A stretch of DNA of 64,000 nucleotides. Source: Blepharisma stoltei. Its lineage: Eukaryota > Ciliophora > Heterotrichea > Heterotrichida > Blepharismidae. How positions within the stretch are numbered: the stretch's first letter is position 1; each line of letters begins with the position of its first letter. Below are positions 1-10,407 of this stretch, piece after piece. Location: positions 186,001-250,000 of the forward strand of contig CAJZBQ010000055.1 in NCBI GenBank assembly GCA_914767885.1, given 5' to 3'. Made by a program: the position numbers and the translations under genes. The notes under the pieces are model-generated. The model saw only the letters and a program-made list of their open reading frames with translations. It was not told where the DNA came from and did no database searches.

Positions 1-460
1 AGTAGATTAGGGCTCTTCCTCCTTTTAAGTCTTACCCGAGATGCTGCTAGCGAACCTCACTGGGTAAGCATTTCCACCAGAGATTATTCTCCTCCGGCTT
101 TCGGCCTGATTCTTAATGCTGTCTCAGAATCTTGGAGTATGCAGGTTTGGGACTTGACAGCTGCTGCTTGAGTGATTAGAGTTCCAGCTAGGAATAACTC
201 CATAACTAGTATCGGTGCCAACTATACCTTCGTCATCACTAGTGGTGTCTAAGGTAAAACACCTTTTTTCCTTAATGTCCATCGGGAAGATACAAAGTCT
301 TCATTACATACGAAAGAGGCAAGCATAACCGGAACATAAATGCCCATACCCGTAGACTCCCATTTTCTGTTAGGTTTGGCTTCAGGGCGCAGCAAGGTCC
401 CCAAAATTCGAAACAGGTCTGGGAGAGGACGGGCCGGCGACGTCGCCATTTTATTTGTGT
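1..460 (+). mobile_element. SINE-like GC-rich element, 5' end cut by window edge
   Basis: This GC-rich block, unlike the AT-rich surroundings, ends in GCCATTTTATTTGTGTG. That is the 3' tail of the family also seen at 13657-14078, 37183-37645, 41837-42267, 53535-53934 and 57963-58384. It is followed directly by the middle of the uS10 coding sequence, so it splits that gene and its target duplication cannot be seen. Both small ORFs reading through it are non-conserved. It is probably a germline-limited non-autonomous retroelement; the family assignment is inferred from the tail and base composition. Confidence 0.6.
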
Positions 461-726
461 GTGAAATCATGACAACCAAATTGATAACATCAGCGAAAAA
501 GGAAAATCTGAAGACCTATGGACCTGTAAGACTCCCCACCAAGATATTGAGGATTACTGTCAGAAAAAGTCCTTGCGGGAATGGAACATCTACTTTTGAT
601 AGACTTGAAATGAGAATACATAAAAGAGTTGTGACATTAATCTGCCCGACTGATTTCATTAAGAAGGTCACTGATTTCAATATTGATCCTGGTGTAGAGG
701 TCGAACTTCACTTTACAGAATTCTAA
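461..726 (+). CDS. RPS20: 40S ribosomal protein uS10 (RPS20), C-terminal part
   Basis: This is the cytosolic small-subunit protein uS10. The readable part aligns with the family from the helix before the KENLK segment through GPVRLPTK, LRITVRKSPCGNG, MRIHKRVV and the terminal PGVEVELHF, ending at TAA. A complete eukaryotic uS10 is about 119 residues; some 87 are here. The Met at 469 lies inside the conserved helix and is unlikely to be the true start. The N-terminal third should lie to the left of the window, beyond the GC-rich insert. After excision of that insert the gene should be continuous, as for the other interrupted genes here. Confidence 0.93.
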
Positions 727-1394
727 CTCCTCACTCCATGAACGGTCAATACCATTGGAAAAATACTTCTTTTCAGAAAAAAAAACTATCCTTCACTAGA
801 AGCCTTTTTTATTAATATTTTTGAAATATAAGTAACTGTGATTATAACGAGATCTATGGCTTATTGAATTAAATCTTAGCAGCTTGCATATTAAGATACT
901 AATTTTATAGGCTTTTCTAGGTTTTACCTATTTAGAATTTTTTAAAAACCATAAAAAAGCTTACCAAACCTAAAAATTAGTGCATGCTCACCTAGAGGGT
1001 AGTAAGTTTATTTTAATTTCAATTAGAAAATTTGCCTACAACTTTATAATAATTATTGGAAATAATTTTGATAAAATAATCAGTTGTAATTTAGCTTTCA
1101 TTGATGGAAGATTAATTTATAAAATATTAAAGGGCAGATTGTTTTTATTTATGCAGTTCATTTATCAAGTAGATAGAATTTTGAATCAAAGACCTACTAA
1201 AGCATATAGAATCATAATGTAAAGCAATTTAATGGCTGGCATAATTTCAAGCATATAATCAGAATATGCAATAATCATCAAGTTAAGGAAATCAATCATT
1301 AATCTAACTCTTCTAAACTCTGTAAATAATTTTTATACAAATAAAAATAGACATTTCAAAAATTAAGTTCTTGATTTTAATTTTTTTATAATAT
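727..1394. other. AT-rich intergenic stretch
   Basis: Very AT-rich. The one ORF here (980-1222 +) is low complexity and reads like translated AT-rich DNA. I see no conserved motif, tRNA-like fold or terminal inverted repeat. Confidence 0.5.
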
Positions 1395-2031
1395 TTATAG
1401 CCCTCTACTTAATATTAAGAAGAAAGAATTATATTTACGCCCTACCCTAAAATATTTTCAGATTTCGTCTTCTTCAAACATATCATGAGCATGAGTCTTA
1501 TCAACTATGGCTTTAAGAAGGTCTCCATTACTTAATATTAAGGCTAGCAATTCTTTTGGAAATTTTATTATTAGTGAGCGGGGCATAAGTAATAGGCTCT
1601 ACCATATCCCACACAAGCTTATTGCTACTCTGGATATGCCATTTCATTATTAATGGATAAAGATTGTCTAAAATTAGATTTCTGATATCTCGCTTACATC
1701 AGATTAATGCCACATTTAATGATTAATATGGCGTTTTATTTTCAATATATTTAATATCAATTACACACATTTATTTTTAACTTTTGAGGTCAGAATTTGT
1801 TTGTAGCGCAAAAGATTTGCCAGTTGCTAAAGAAGCTTCTTCTAGCATTGAGCTTTCTTCTACAATAATAAACAAGAACTTTCCAGAGCGAGTTATTTGT
1901 GGTTTTACAGCCAAATCGAATGTGCTTGTGGATTTTGAGAGTTTTGGGATTTGAGAAATTCTGTTTAAAACTTCTATGTCTGCTGTTTTCTCGTTCTCTT
2001 TACTTTTGTTTGCTTTGCAAACACAGCCCAT
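1395..2031 (-). CDS. Putative N-myristoylated/palmitoylated protein (MGCVC start)
   Basis: Family not recognised. The protein starts MGCVCKANKSKENE, a classic dual-acylation motif (Gly2 myristoylation, Cys3/Cys5 palmitoylation), implying a membrane-tethered cytosolic protein. Without excision it stops after 84 residues at 1777. Coding-looking sequence continues downstream on the same strand (WCKRDIRNLILDN, MKWHIQSSNK, then a segment containing FPKELLALIL and DMFEEDEIWKYF ending at TAA 1395). A TA-TA deletion of 1719-1805 would join the two parts in frame. A 16-nt GTGTGGGATATGGTAG intron is one way to reach the last segment. The first 84 residues are secure; the extension is inference. Confidence 0.5.
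1406..1542. repeat. 14-bp direct repeats flanking a 109-bp segment
   Basis: TACTTAATATTAAG occurs at 1406-1419 and 1529-1542, 123 bp apart (a multiple of three). The arrangement resembles an IES or small insert with a target duplication at the 3' end of the minus-strand gene. If removed, the downstream reading frame is kept. Confidence 0.45.
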
Positions 2032-2675
2032 TTTTATTAATATGTCCTTTCATTGTTGATTTCTCTGGAAAGTTGAAAAATTTAATGGAGGACATAAAAA
2101 TGGATCTAAATTTTGAAGATTTCTTAATGAGCTTTATTAGAAATTTAAACCTAATTGGGATTGATAAAAGTCGTAGCACGATAAATGTTTAGATTATATG
2201 AATTGTATCACCATTTAAATCATTTTATTTATGAAAATCATAGCTTTATATTATGATTTTCTTAAAAAGAGTTTATTTGTTTATGTAATTTATATTCATT
2301 AAATTCGTTTGTGCAAACTTTGAGATTAGCTAAAAGTACTTTACAATGTTTAAGCATTCAAAGATTTCTTTAAATCAGTTTTATCAAACTTTTACAGGAT
2401 TGCCTTTATATTCTTTTATATTGCCAATCTATTCTAATTAAGAAACGTTCATTCTTTGAATCTGTATTAAATTACACTAAAAATAAGCAATGGCTACTAA
2501 TTACTGAGCACACATATTCCAAAATTATAATATTAAGCAATAGAAATTTGTATCTAGATAAGATATTATGATAGATTTTCATTTCTATCATAAATATCCC
2601 AATTATTTAGGAAACATCAAAGGTATTATGAAGATTTCCCACTACGATTTGAACTCCAATTAATAGCAACAATAA
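2032..2675. other. Intergenic stretch between divergent genes
   Basis: AT-rich DNA between the MGCVC gene (minus) and the gene starting at 2676 (plus). It should hold both promoters. The ORF at 1899-2192 lies opposite the MGCVC gene and is not conserved. Nothing else stands out. Confidence 0.4.
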
Positions 2676-3407
2676 ATGGACAACACTTTTTTTAAACGTT
2701 TTGGGAAACACTCTCATAAAAGAAACCCTACAGATTTATTAGCACCATGCATTCCCATAAATAAATCTATCAAGCCTACCCAGATATATCAAGATCACGA
2801 CCCAAATCCAAGTCCTTTTTTAGATAAAAAAACAGCACAATTACCGAAAATAATAAATCATAAATCCAACCTTTCAGAGTCCGTTTTGTCTGATTGGTAT
2901 TTATCGCAAGATTCAAGAAATAGGTTTCCTTATGACAGCTTATCGCCAGTAAAAAATCGATACTCCGATCTCTCTTTATGCAACCAAGGGAACGAGAGTT
3001 TTGGAGCTCGCTCCCACAATTCAAATAAAAATAATCACGACTTCCGAAGTTTTTCACCAATTTACAATTCCAGAGAATCCAGCCAGAAATTATTTAAAGT
3101 TAGTAGAGTAGAATCGCCTCCTCCAAAAAGTTATACACCAACATGAGACAAGTCAATTAATTCGTCTGCCAAGATGTCCCAAGCATCTCGAAATGGCACA
3201 GCAGAGACCCCAGAAAAGAAATTCCAATATAAACCCTATGCATTTGATGGCTGCCTAAAGCTGAGGCCAGAAAAGTATTATTTAATAGGTGGATCGGGAC
3301 CATGCAATGTTAGCATAGAAAACCAAAAATCGAAAATTGCGAGCAAAGAAAAAGCTGAAGGCTATTGTAGATTAAGCAGAGAATTCCGCAAAGGGCTTGC
3401 AATGTAA
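2676..3407 (+). CDS. Basic Ser/Pro/Asn-rich protein, unknown function
   Basis: I do not recognise this 243-residue protein. The frame crosses one TGA (3144-3146), read as Trp, and stops at TAA. It is low complexity, rich in Ser, Asn, Pro and Lys, with repeated SP and SPP motifs (SLSPVKN, SFSPIYN, ESPPPKS) suggesting a phosphorylated, disordered cytoskeletal or regulatory protein. The C-terminal third (PYAFDGCLKLRPEKYYLIGG) is more ordered and may bind a partner. The ATG at 2676 follows many stops. No insert or intron is needed. Confidence 0.7.
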
Positions 3408-4057
3408 AGCATTTAATGTATGTAATAGTTGGCCTTCTAAATTTAATAAAAATAAATGACGATCCATTGAAATTGCAAAGGCATTTAGAATATTAAAGCT
3501 TCAAGCCAGCCACTCTGATAGACGACCTTTGTATTCTATCTTTGACGCTCGGCGAGAGAGAACAACATTAGATCACCTTCTGGGCTTTTCCAAAAGGTTT
3601 TTGCACGTGTTATACATCTAATTTGCAAATCATTAAATCTAAAACTAATAAGGAAACCAATCATCTCCACACTGAGAGTCATGGCAAGCTTATGCTTCTC
3701 ATTTTAAGTAGCTTTATTATTTGATTGAAAAGTCAACTGCATAGAAAATTTTTTTGTCTAACTCACATCAATAATCGACTGATAGGCAGAGATAGAGGTC
3801 TGAAAGAAATATCTTATCTTATTTCAAGGCATAATGAAGAATCAAATGATAAATATTTATATGGTTTGCCTTTTATTTCTTAAATATGATAAAAAATGAG
3901 AATTACTAAAATTTCAATTTACCTAACCAGCATTAAACGAAATTAATTATTTATGATTATTACATTTAAATTTAATAAAAAAATTAAAAATGTAATTCAC
4001 TTTGCTATTTTGTTGGCTTTTATTTTAAAATTAGATTTCCATATTATATTTCCGATC
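3408..4057. other. Intergenic stretch
   Basis: About 650 bp of AT-rich DNA between two plus-strand genes. An in-frame extension of the kinase upstream to 3953 exists, but its Ile/Phe/Lys-rich translation looks like non-coding DNA. No repeat or RNA gene was recognised. Confidence 0.4.
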
Positions 4058-5146
4058 ATGTTGCCAGTACTTCACTGGCCTTCCACAAGTAAAGGCTATC
4101 AACTAGAATACCCTATCGGCTATGGCACCTTTGGAGTTGTTTATTCTGCTGTCATCCTCACAGGTGCCCACATAAATGAAAGGGTAGCCATCAAAGTGGT
4201 AAATCTTGACCAATTTCCTGACGATAGTTTAGACGAAATCAAAAGGGAAATAAAAATCCCTCGTTTATGTTCCCATCCCAATGTAATTAGCTATCATACC
4301 TCTTTTATATCTGGAAAACAGCTTTGAATGGTAATGCCTCTTCTTGACGCTGGAAGTGTGGCAAATTTGCTTCATCATAAATTCCCATCAGGAATCAAAG
4401 ATGAAGTTGCGTTGGCAAGTGCACTAAAAGAAGTATTAGAAGCCCTGGCTTATTTTCATGCTAATAATCAAATTCATAGAGATGTTAAGGGTGCAAATAT
4501 TTTATTGAGTCGGGATGGCAAGGTTATGCTAGCTGACTATGGTGTAGTTGCCAAGCTGAGAGGAGGCATGCTTGCTAAAACATTTACTGGTAGCCCTTGC
4601 TGAATGGCTCCTGAAGTGATAGAATCTGAGTTTAGAGGGGGGTATGACTTTAAAGTAGATATTTGGAGCTTTGGAATCACTGCAATTGAGCTAGCGAAAG
4701 GGCTACCTCCTTATGCGAAGCATCCTGCAATGAAAGTTATGCTTTTGGTTCTTAATAATGATCCTCCATTTTTAGGCAGAGATGAGCCTTTTAGCAATTC
4801 ATTTAAAGAAATGGTTAACTCATGTTTGCAAAAGGATCCTGAATTAAGGCCAACCGCTGAACAACTTTTAAGAACAAAGTTTTTCCATAAAGCAAAAGGC
4901 AAAAATTATATCCGAGATCATCTCCTGGAAAACTTTCCTTCTCTACAAGCTCAGTTTTCTTATCAAAAACTTCATCCTAAAATCGAAGAGTCATTTTCAA
5001 CCTTTTTTCAAAGTTCAGATGCTTGGGATTTTAATGTATCTGGCGAGGCAAATAATTCGTCACAGAATGATGACCCTTTTTCTGCTATAGATACTGATGA
5101 ATATGAAGGAGATCCTCTTGACACAATTAAAAAAGACGATACTTAA
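4058..5146 (+). CDS. STE20-family Ser/Thr kinase, OSR1/SPAK-like
   Basis: A kinase domain fills the first ~290 of 362 residues: Gly loop GYGTFGVV, VAIKVV lysine, catalytic HRDVKGANILL, LADYG in place of the usual DFG, activation segment TFTGSPC-W-MAPEV and DIWSFGITAIELA. The WPSTSKGYQLEYPIG start and GSPCWMAPEV are typical of the OSR1/SPAK (Fray) group, which controls cation-chloride transport downstream of WNK kinases. Two TGA codons (4325-4327, 4601-4603) fall at Trp positions. The acidic tail lacks a clear C-terminal PF2 docking domain, so the exact subfamily is uncertain. I chose Met 4058, next to the domain, over the in-frame 3953 ATG, whose 35-residue lead looks spurious. Confidence 0.88.
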
Positions 5147-5313
5147 TTGTAAATCTATAAAAATCAGTAATCTAAATTTAAAATATGTTTTTCTAACTTA
5201 AGTGTCATTTAAAAGCTTGGATTTATATTAAAATCAAATGACATAAAAATTTTGAAATTGCTTCTTTGCTTGTTTTTTACCATTTCTATTAAATACATTA
5301 CTTCTGATATAAA

Positions 5314-6568
5314 ATGAGCGATGATCTTAACTTAGAAAAAATCAAAGCTGAAACTGAGCAAAGTCTTAATTTCCCTCTTCATTGATTGAATGACCCACTT
5401 CATTCGATAAAGATGGCGATTAATAAAAAAATATAAAAAAAAGATATATAAAATTTGTAATATATTAATATTATTAAGTTCTGTCAAGAATTGAGGCTGA
5501 TTTCCTAAATTTTGGGAAAATAAAAAGAATTTTTTATCAAGAATGGTGAGTTAGCAGAAACAAAAGAATTTTATCAGCTTTATTTATCCTTGGAATTTTT
5601 GCTTTCATTTGTTTTATCTACTTTGCTCCTGAATTTACATCTGCTGAGAAACAAATAATTTTCAAATTCCCAAGAAGCGCTCAGCAAATCTACGAATTAA
5701 GCAAAGTTATTTTAGGCTACACCCAGAACTCTTATTACTACGTTATTTCTTTATTTTGTTTTCTCTATGTCTTTTTGCAAAGCTTTGCAATTCCTGGACC
5801 ATTAATATTAAGCATTTTAGGAGGTGCACTCTTTGGGTTCTGGAAAGCTATGCTTGTTGTAACTACTTGTGCAACTCTTGGTGCCACTTTATGCTATATT
5901 TTAAGTGAAACTTTAGGAAAAGGAATTATTATTAGGAAATTCCCAGGTCCTCTGATGAAAGCTAATAATTTGATCAACGAGCATAAACATCACTTATTTT
6001 TCTATTTACTATTTTTAAGGGTTACCCCTATAGTCCCGAATTGATTGATCAATATATCAAGCCCAATTTTAGGAATATCATTGAAGTATTTTATAACTGC
6101 AACCTTCTTACTCCCTCTCCTTACCTAATAAATAATTTTGTTCACTTACAAAGGAGGTTAATTTTTTTTGTAAAATTTAATATAATTTTTTTTTCAAAAT
6201 CTAAAAAAATCCCAATTCGCAAATTGGAATTTTAATTTGTAAAATTTCAGTTTAAAATGCAAGCTCTTTAAACTAGCTAGAGATTTAATTATGCTAATTA
6301 TCATTTATATATAAAAATATTTTTTTATTAAAAATTTTTTTGTTTACTCACAGAGGAAAAAAAAAAAAGGGATTTTTCCAATGGCTTGTTCGCTCATGGA
6401 GGGGATTTAGGACTAATTCCAGGAAATTGTATACACATTAATGCAGGCACAATGATCAGCTCAATGCAAGAAGTTGGGTTGAATTTGAACTCAATCCTGA
6501 TTTTATTAGTTTTAGGAGTGCTTGCACTAATTCCAACACTAATATTCAAAAAGCCTAAGGTTAATTAG
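5314..6568 (+). CDS. TMEM41/VMP1-type VTT-domain membrane protein
   Basis: Members of this family are ER scramblases needed for autophagy and lipid distribution. After removing two inserts (5408-5505 and 6109-6407, each leaving one TA) the frame gives 285 residues, matching TMEM41 proteins. Motifs in order: a first membrane segment (ILSALFILGIFAFICFIYF), SYYYVISLF, LQSFAIPGPLILSILGG, GATLCYILSETLGK, the VPN-W-LINISSPILGISLK signature with Trp from TGA, then GNCIHINAGTMIS and a last membrane segment. The second deletion rebuilds TATFLGLIPGN, matching the family. The N-terminal ~32 residues (MSDDLNLEKIKAETEQS) depend on the first proposed excision and are less certain. Confidence 0.85.
5408..5505 (+). 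other. Short TA-bounded IES in the TMEM41-like gene
   Basis: A 98-bp very AT-rich segment between TA dinucleotides (5408-5409 and 5506-5507). It contains in-frame TAA stops. Removing it joins the N-terminal exon to the membrane domain in frame and gives a family-typical total length. The right TA at 5475 would also join an open frame, but that frame later runs into TAG before the membrane segment. Confidence 0.6.
6109..6407 (+). mobile_element. BogoMITE-like IES in the TMEM41-like gene
   Basis: A 299-bp insert of the CTCCGTGAGCGAAC family, here diverged (left TTACTCCCTCTCC, right TTCGCTCATGGAGGGGA). It shares the AT-rich core containing a CTAGAGATTTAATTATGCTA-like motif. It interrupts a conserved membrane segment; TA-TA excision restores TTC TTA GGA (Phe-Leu-Gly) and the frame. 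Small ORFs inside it are not genes. Confidence 0.85.
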
Positions 6569-6972
6569 ATTATTGTCCTTCTAAAACTTAAATTGGCTTA
6601 AATATGATAAAAAGCTCAATAGTTTTTAAAAAATTATAGTTCCATATGCCAAAATAATAGCCAAAAATGAAATAATACAGTTACACCCTTGATTTAATTT
6701 TTGCTAATTATAAAAATAAGCCCCATAATCTCTTAGCTTAAGAAGTCAATAAACAATACCCAAAATTTTTTTCTAAAATTCAACATAATTTGTATCCTCG
6801 ATTCCTATAGAATTAAAAATGAAAGGTACTTTATATTTTTAAATAATTAAATCATAATAATTTTTTTTGTATTATTATATAATGATTTGGCATCATTTTT
6901 CGATTCAGAATTATGGTTCGCCAAATCTTAATAATACCATGACTTTTTCAATGATAATAAATAAATTTTAGC
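6569..6972. other. Intergenic stretch
   Basis: About 400 bp of AT-rich sequence between two plus-strand genes, with long T and A runs. No gene, repeat family or RNA was recognised. Confidence 0.4.
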
Positions 6973-8416
6973 ATGCTGGCCGACTCTCCATATTTACCAA
7001 CAAGACATCCAAATCTTGACCATATGAAAAGATCAAGAAACAAAAGACAAACTGACGCAGGCTTCATAAGAAAACCTTCATCAAATTTCAATTATCCTCG
7101 CACAAATTCCCTTATTGAGAAACCAAATGCATCCCCAGTAATCATCCCTAAAATAATTAGAACTGTAAGCTGCTATTCTTGTGCCTCCACTGTAACTTCG
7201 CCTCCTCCTCTTGACTTAGATTCAGAACTCGATCCAAATTGAGTAAGACTAGCCCAAAAATATGAACAGAAAATTCGGGTTCCTAAAAATCCTGAAGATG
7301 GCTTGTATCTCAATAAAGCAATCGATTTCTTGACTACTATTGAGACGCAAACAAGTGAAGAGACACTAGAAAGACGACCTAGTGTAGAATCAAACCAAGA
7401 CTCAGAATGCACACGCTGAGTGACTCATTCAGGAGCAATCAAAGAATCATTTAGAGGATGCCTTAACTTCTTTGATTGGGACCGATTTCCTGTTGTTGAC
7501 CTCAGTGATGTGCCTGCTACTTACTAAACTATTGATACTGTTTAATATTCATTACTATATCACCTATACGGGCTTCGGCTTCTACTTAAGAATACCTTCC
7601 GGTTCCGAGTTGTGAACCACCTGATCTTGGTTTAAATGGTTTCGGGAGTTCGGATTTGACGGCGGCAAACCACCTTGCGTCAGTCAACGAGCTGAGGGCC
7701 CCAGTCTCCGTCGCTTAAATCAGTGGCATACTTCTAGAAAATTCAAATTTCTAAAGAGATGGGCGTCAGAGGTTGGTGTAAAACTCCATCATTCTGTTAT
7801 GAATTTGCAGGGTGAAGACAAGCCTAATAAATCAAAATGGCCAATGAGAAATCCTGAACAGAAAATTCGAGCGATGCTATATTTTGGTCATAATATACCT
7901 GCTACAATCCCTAATTCTTTGCTTAAGGACAACCTTAACGAAGAATTCAAAGACAAACATCCATTTCTGGATCAAAGGATGACTTTGAGTAAGATAGTAA
8001 ACTTAAGAGAAGATCTGATTTTTAAAATGTGTAGAAATATGGATATTGAGGTTTGCACTCTAGCTATAGCTTGAACATGCTATGTCAGGCTGCTTAGCAA
8101 GAATGTGATCACTAAACTAAATAGGAAATTATATGGAGCCATCTGCGTATTGATAGCTTACAAATTCAACGAAGAATCCCACCTAGAAGCGAACAGAGAT
8201 CAGATAAAAATACTTATTAAACTCGCGTATTCTATGGATAAGCACAACTTACTTCAGCATAAAAGTCTCTCGAAAGTAGAATTTGAGGTATATGCGCATT
8301 TGAATTTTTCACTCTTGCTTAAGTATGAAGAATTCCAAGAAGAGTTTTCGTATATCTTGGGCAGGATGGATACAAGTTTCAACGTCTATATGGGCGACTT
8401 TATTCAAGATTTTTAA
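6973..8416 (+). CDS. CABLES-like cyclin-box protein
   Basis: Resembles CABLES, a cyclin-fold adaptor linking cyclin-dependent kinases to other kinases. A disordered Ser/Thr/Pro-rich N-terminus is followed by FFDWDRFPVVDLSDVP, then NEEFKDKHPFLDQRMTLSKI and a cyclin box (MDIEVCTLAIA-W-TCYVRLL, NRKLYGAICVLIAYKFNEE, LSKVEFEVYAHLNFSLLL). Trp codons at 7240, ~7417 and ~8072 are TGA. The gene is split by a 280-bp insert, 7518-7797. Deleting it between TA pairs joins the FPVVDLSDVPA part to MNLQGEDKPN and gives 387 residues in one frame. CABLES proteins have the same order of the two parts, which supports one gene rather than two. Confidence 0.82.
7518..7797 (+). mobile_element. GC-rich 280-bp IES (SINE-like) in the CABLES-like gene
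   Basis: About half GC, in contrast to its surroundings, with TAA stops just inside the left edge. TA at 7518-7519 and 7798-7799 give the only TA-TA deletion I found that keeps frame. The left end has hexamer-like spacing and TTTAAT, like the SINE-like family here, but the CCATTTTATT tail is missing, so the family assignment is tentative. Confidence 0.6.
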
Positions 8417-8437
8417 TTCAAAATTAATAAATTGGTA

Positions 8438-9776
8438 TTATTTAGACATCTTTTCTTTAAGTGATTGAATTTCTTGTTTTCGCTTCAGCTCGAATTCTTT
8501 GATGATATTTTTGATTTCTTGGTTAGCTTTTTCTTTTATTTCTGTTCTCCTAGCTTTTCTAATAGATCCAGCCTCTTCAAGAGTCTTGATCTGTATTTTG
8601 TAATTTATTTTAATTTCTGTCATTTTCATTGCTTGCTCACTACACAGTTTTTCCATAATTTGTTCTAGGCCTTTTTCAAACTCTTCAGCTTTGATGGAGT
8701 ATTCAAAGTCTCCATCAAAAGCATTAGCAAAACTTGACCTCGTAGACTCTTCTCCTTTAAGCGAAGAAAATATTCCACTAGTGTCACTAGTTGAAACTCG
8801 GCTTAAAGTTGAAGAGTTAAGGGAAGCTGTAAGTTGACTTCTATGTAACATCAGCTTCTTGCGAGAAGCAAGGCGCTTTTGAAGGTCAGTGTCTTGCATT
8901 GAAAAATCGATTTTGGCTTTCTCAGAAACCTCTTTGGATCTTTCGTTAAATGTCACAATAATCCGATTTAAATTTTTGGAGCCTTTTTCTGATATACTTA
9001 GCAGTGAGCTGGCAAATTCACTTGATAAAGTTTCAACCATTGTAGATCTGAGTTTCGCCCGATTTTTTTGGAGATTTTTTGGTTTTTGTTTGGAGGGGGA
9101 ATTTCTCCTATTTTTGGTTGAAGATGTGCTTGGCTGCATGAGGTCGATGACTTCGGACTTTACAAGCATTTTGTGGAGTTTATCTTCGAAATCGTAAAAT
9201 TTTGGGTCGTTTTTGTGCTCATAGTATTCTATAGCTTGAGAATAAAGACTGACAAGTTCATGGACAACTTCGATAGATGGCGAATTTTCTAATTCTGACT
9301 CTTTGGATAATAGCTGAACTCCAAAATCTAATGATAAAATCGGCGCTATGGTACGACGGTCCAATTTTACGAGCGCAGGCTTTCTTTTATTCCTCCGCTC
9401 CGTGAGCGAACAACATTATTGGAATAATCCCTATTTTGCCTGAAAATCCTCCTCCGTGAGCGAACAAAATTTTTTTTAAATAAAAAATATGATATATAAG
9501 AAATAATTTATATAATTAAATCTCTAACTAAATCTGTTTAATTTTAAACAGCTTACATTTTAAAAAATAAATTTTACAAATTAAACTAATACTTGCTTTC
9601 CAATTTTTACGAATTAGGTTTTTTAAAATTTTTAAAAAAAAATTTATATAGTCCGTTCCGCTATATATTTAAAATTTAAAAAAAAATTAATCTCTCTCTA
9701 TGAGCGAACAAAATTATTTGTTCACTCACAGAGAGGAGTTAGCTACAAATTGAGCAGAAGTTGCCTGCATATTCAT
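8438..9776 (-). CDS. Coiled-coil protein, unknown function
   Basis: Not recognised. The unspliced frame seems to begin at a TTG at 9364, but excising the MITE at 9388-9739 extends it to an ATG at 9776 (MNMQATSAQFVAKRKPALV), giving 328 residues. An N-terminal helical motif (ELVSLYSQAIEYYEHKNDP, then FEDKLHKMLV) is followed by a Ser/Thr-rich basic linker and a long charged coiled coil near the end (EKGLEQIMEKLCSEQAMKM to ELKRKQEIQSLKEKMSK). The architecture suits a cytoskeletal or basal-body scaffold, but that is a guess. Confidence 0.72.
9388..9739 (-). mobile_element. BogoMITE-like IES, reverse orientation
   Basis: A 352-bp insert bounded by TA (9388-9389, 9740-9741). The left side carries two copies of CTCCGTGAGCGAACAA and the right side GTTCACTCACAGAGAGGAG, with the family's AT-rich core in reverse. 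Its removal extends the minus-strand coiled-coil gene in frame to an ATG. Confidence 0.85.
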
Positions 9777-10407
9777 CTTTTTATATCAATTTTTTAAGTT
9801 AAATTCTTATTCCACCTTTAGCTCGGAACAATATATAGGTAAAATTTCCATTTTTTTTTAAATTACCTTTATACTTGAACAAAATTTTATTTTTATAGGG
9901 AAAAATAATCATTTTATATATAAGCAGCTTTGATATTAATTAATATTGCAAAACATCAACAATTTATCTATAATTGTTCTATTTTAGTTAAAAAATATGT
10001 TAACAAAGTTAGAGTTGAATCAATAATTTTCATAAGAATTTTTTTTTAATGACAAGAATTTTTAATAAAAAATGGAGCATACATTAAAATGTAACAGAAT
10101 TCATTCCAATTTAATAAGAGAGCCAGAATTCTCATTCCAATTTAATAAGAGAGTTAGTTTTTACAGCTAAAATTAATTTCTATATAGTAAATAATTGTTT
10201 AAAAATTTTAACAAGCTCAACCTCCCTTGATGGGCATAGTTATTATTCAACAGATCCACTTTTTAATTTTATTTTAAATTTAGATATTATCAAACATATC
10301 TTTCTATTTAATTAATGTCTTACATATTTTTAAAAGCTGTTTTAGTAATAAAGATAAATATAATTCTGCTAATAAATAATTATATCTATTCAGGATATTT
10401 ATCTGAC
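9777..10407. other. Intergenic stretch between divergent genes
   Basis: About 630 bp, very AT-rich, between the coiled-coil gene (minus) and the next plus-strand gene. It should hold both promoters. Apart from one short tandem duplication (10095-10153) I see no structure. Confidence 0.4.
10095..10153 (+). repeat. Two-copy ~30-bp tandem repeat
   Basis: The unit CATTCCAATTTAATAAGAGA occurs twice in tandem, preceded each time by CAGAATTC. Function unknown; it may be a simple duplication. Confidence 0.6.

Noticed and set aside
4058-5146. Kinase as three separate genes or a frameshifted pseudogene
   Set aside because: Both breaks are TGA at conserved Trp positions; no frameshift is needed under UGA=Trp.
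5408-5474. 67-bp IES ending at TA 5475 in the TMEM41-like gene
   Set aside because: It gives an open frame that meets TAG before the first membrane segment; the 98-bp alternative gives a continuous 285-residue protein.
6041-6235. Small plus-strand ORF spanning the end of the TMEM41-like exon
   Set aside because: It begins at an out-of-frame position and most of it is MITE sequence.
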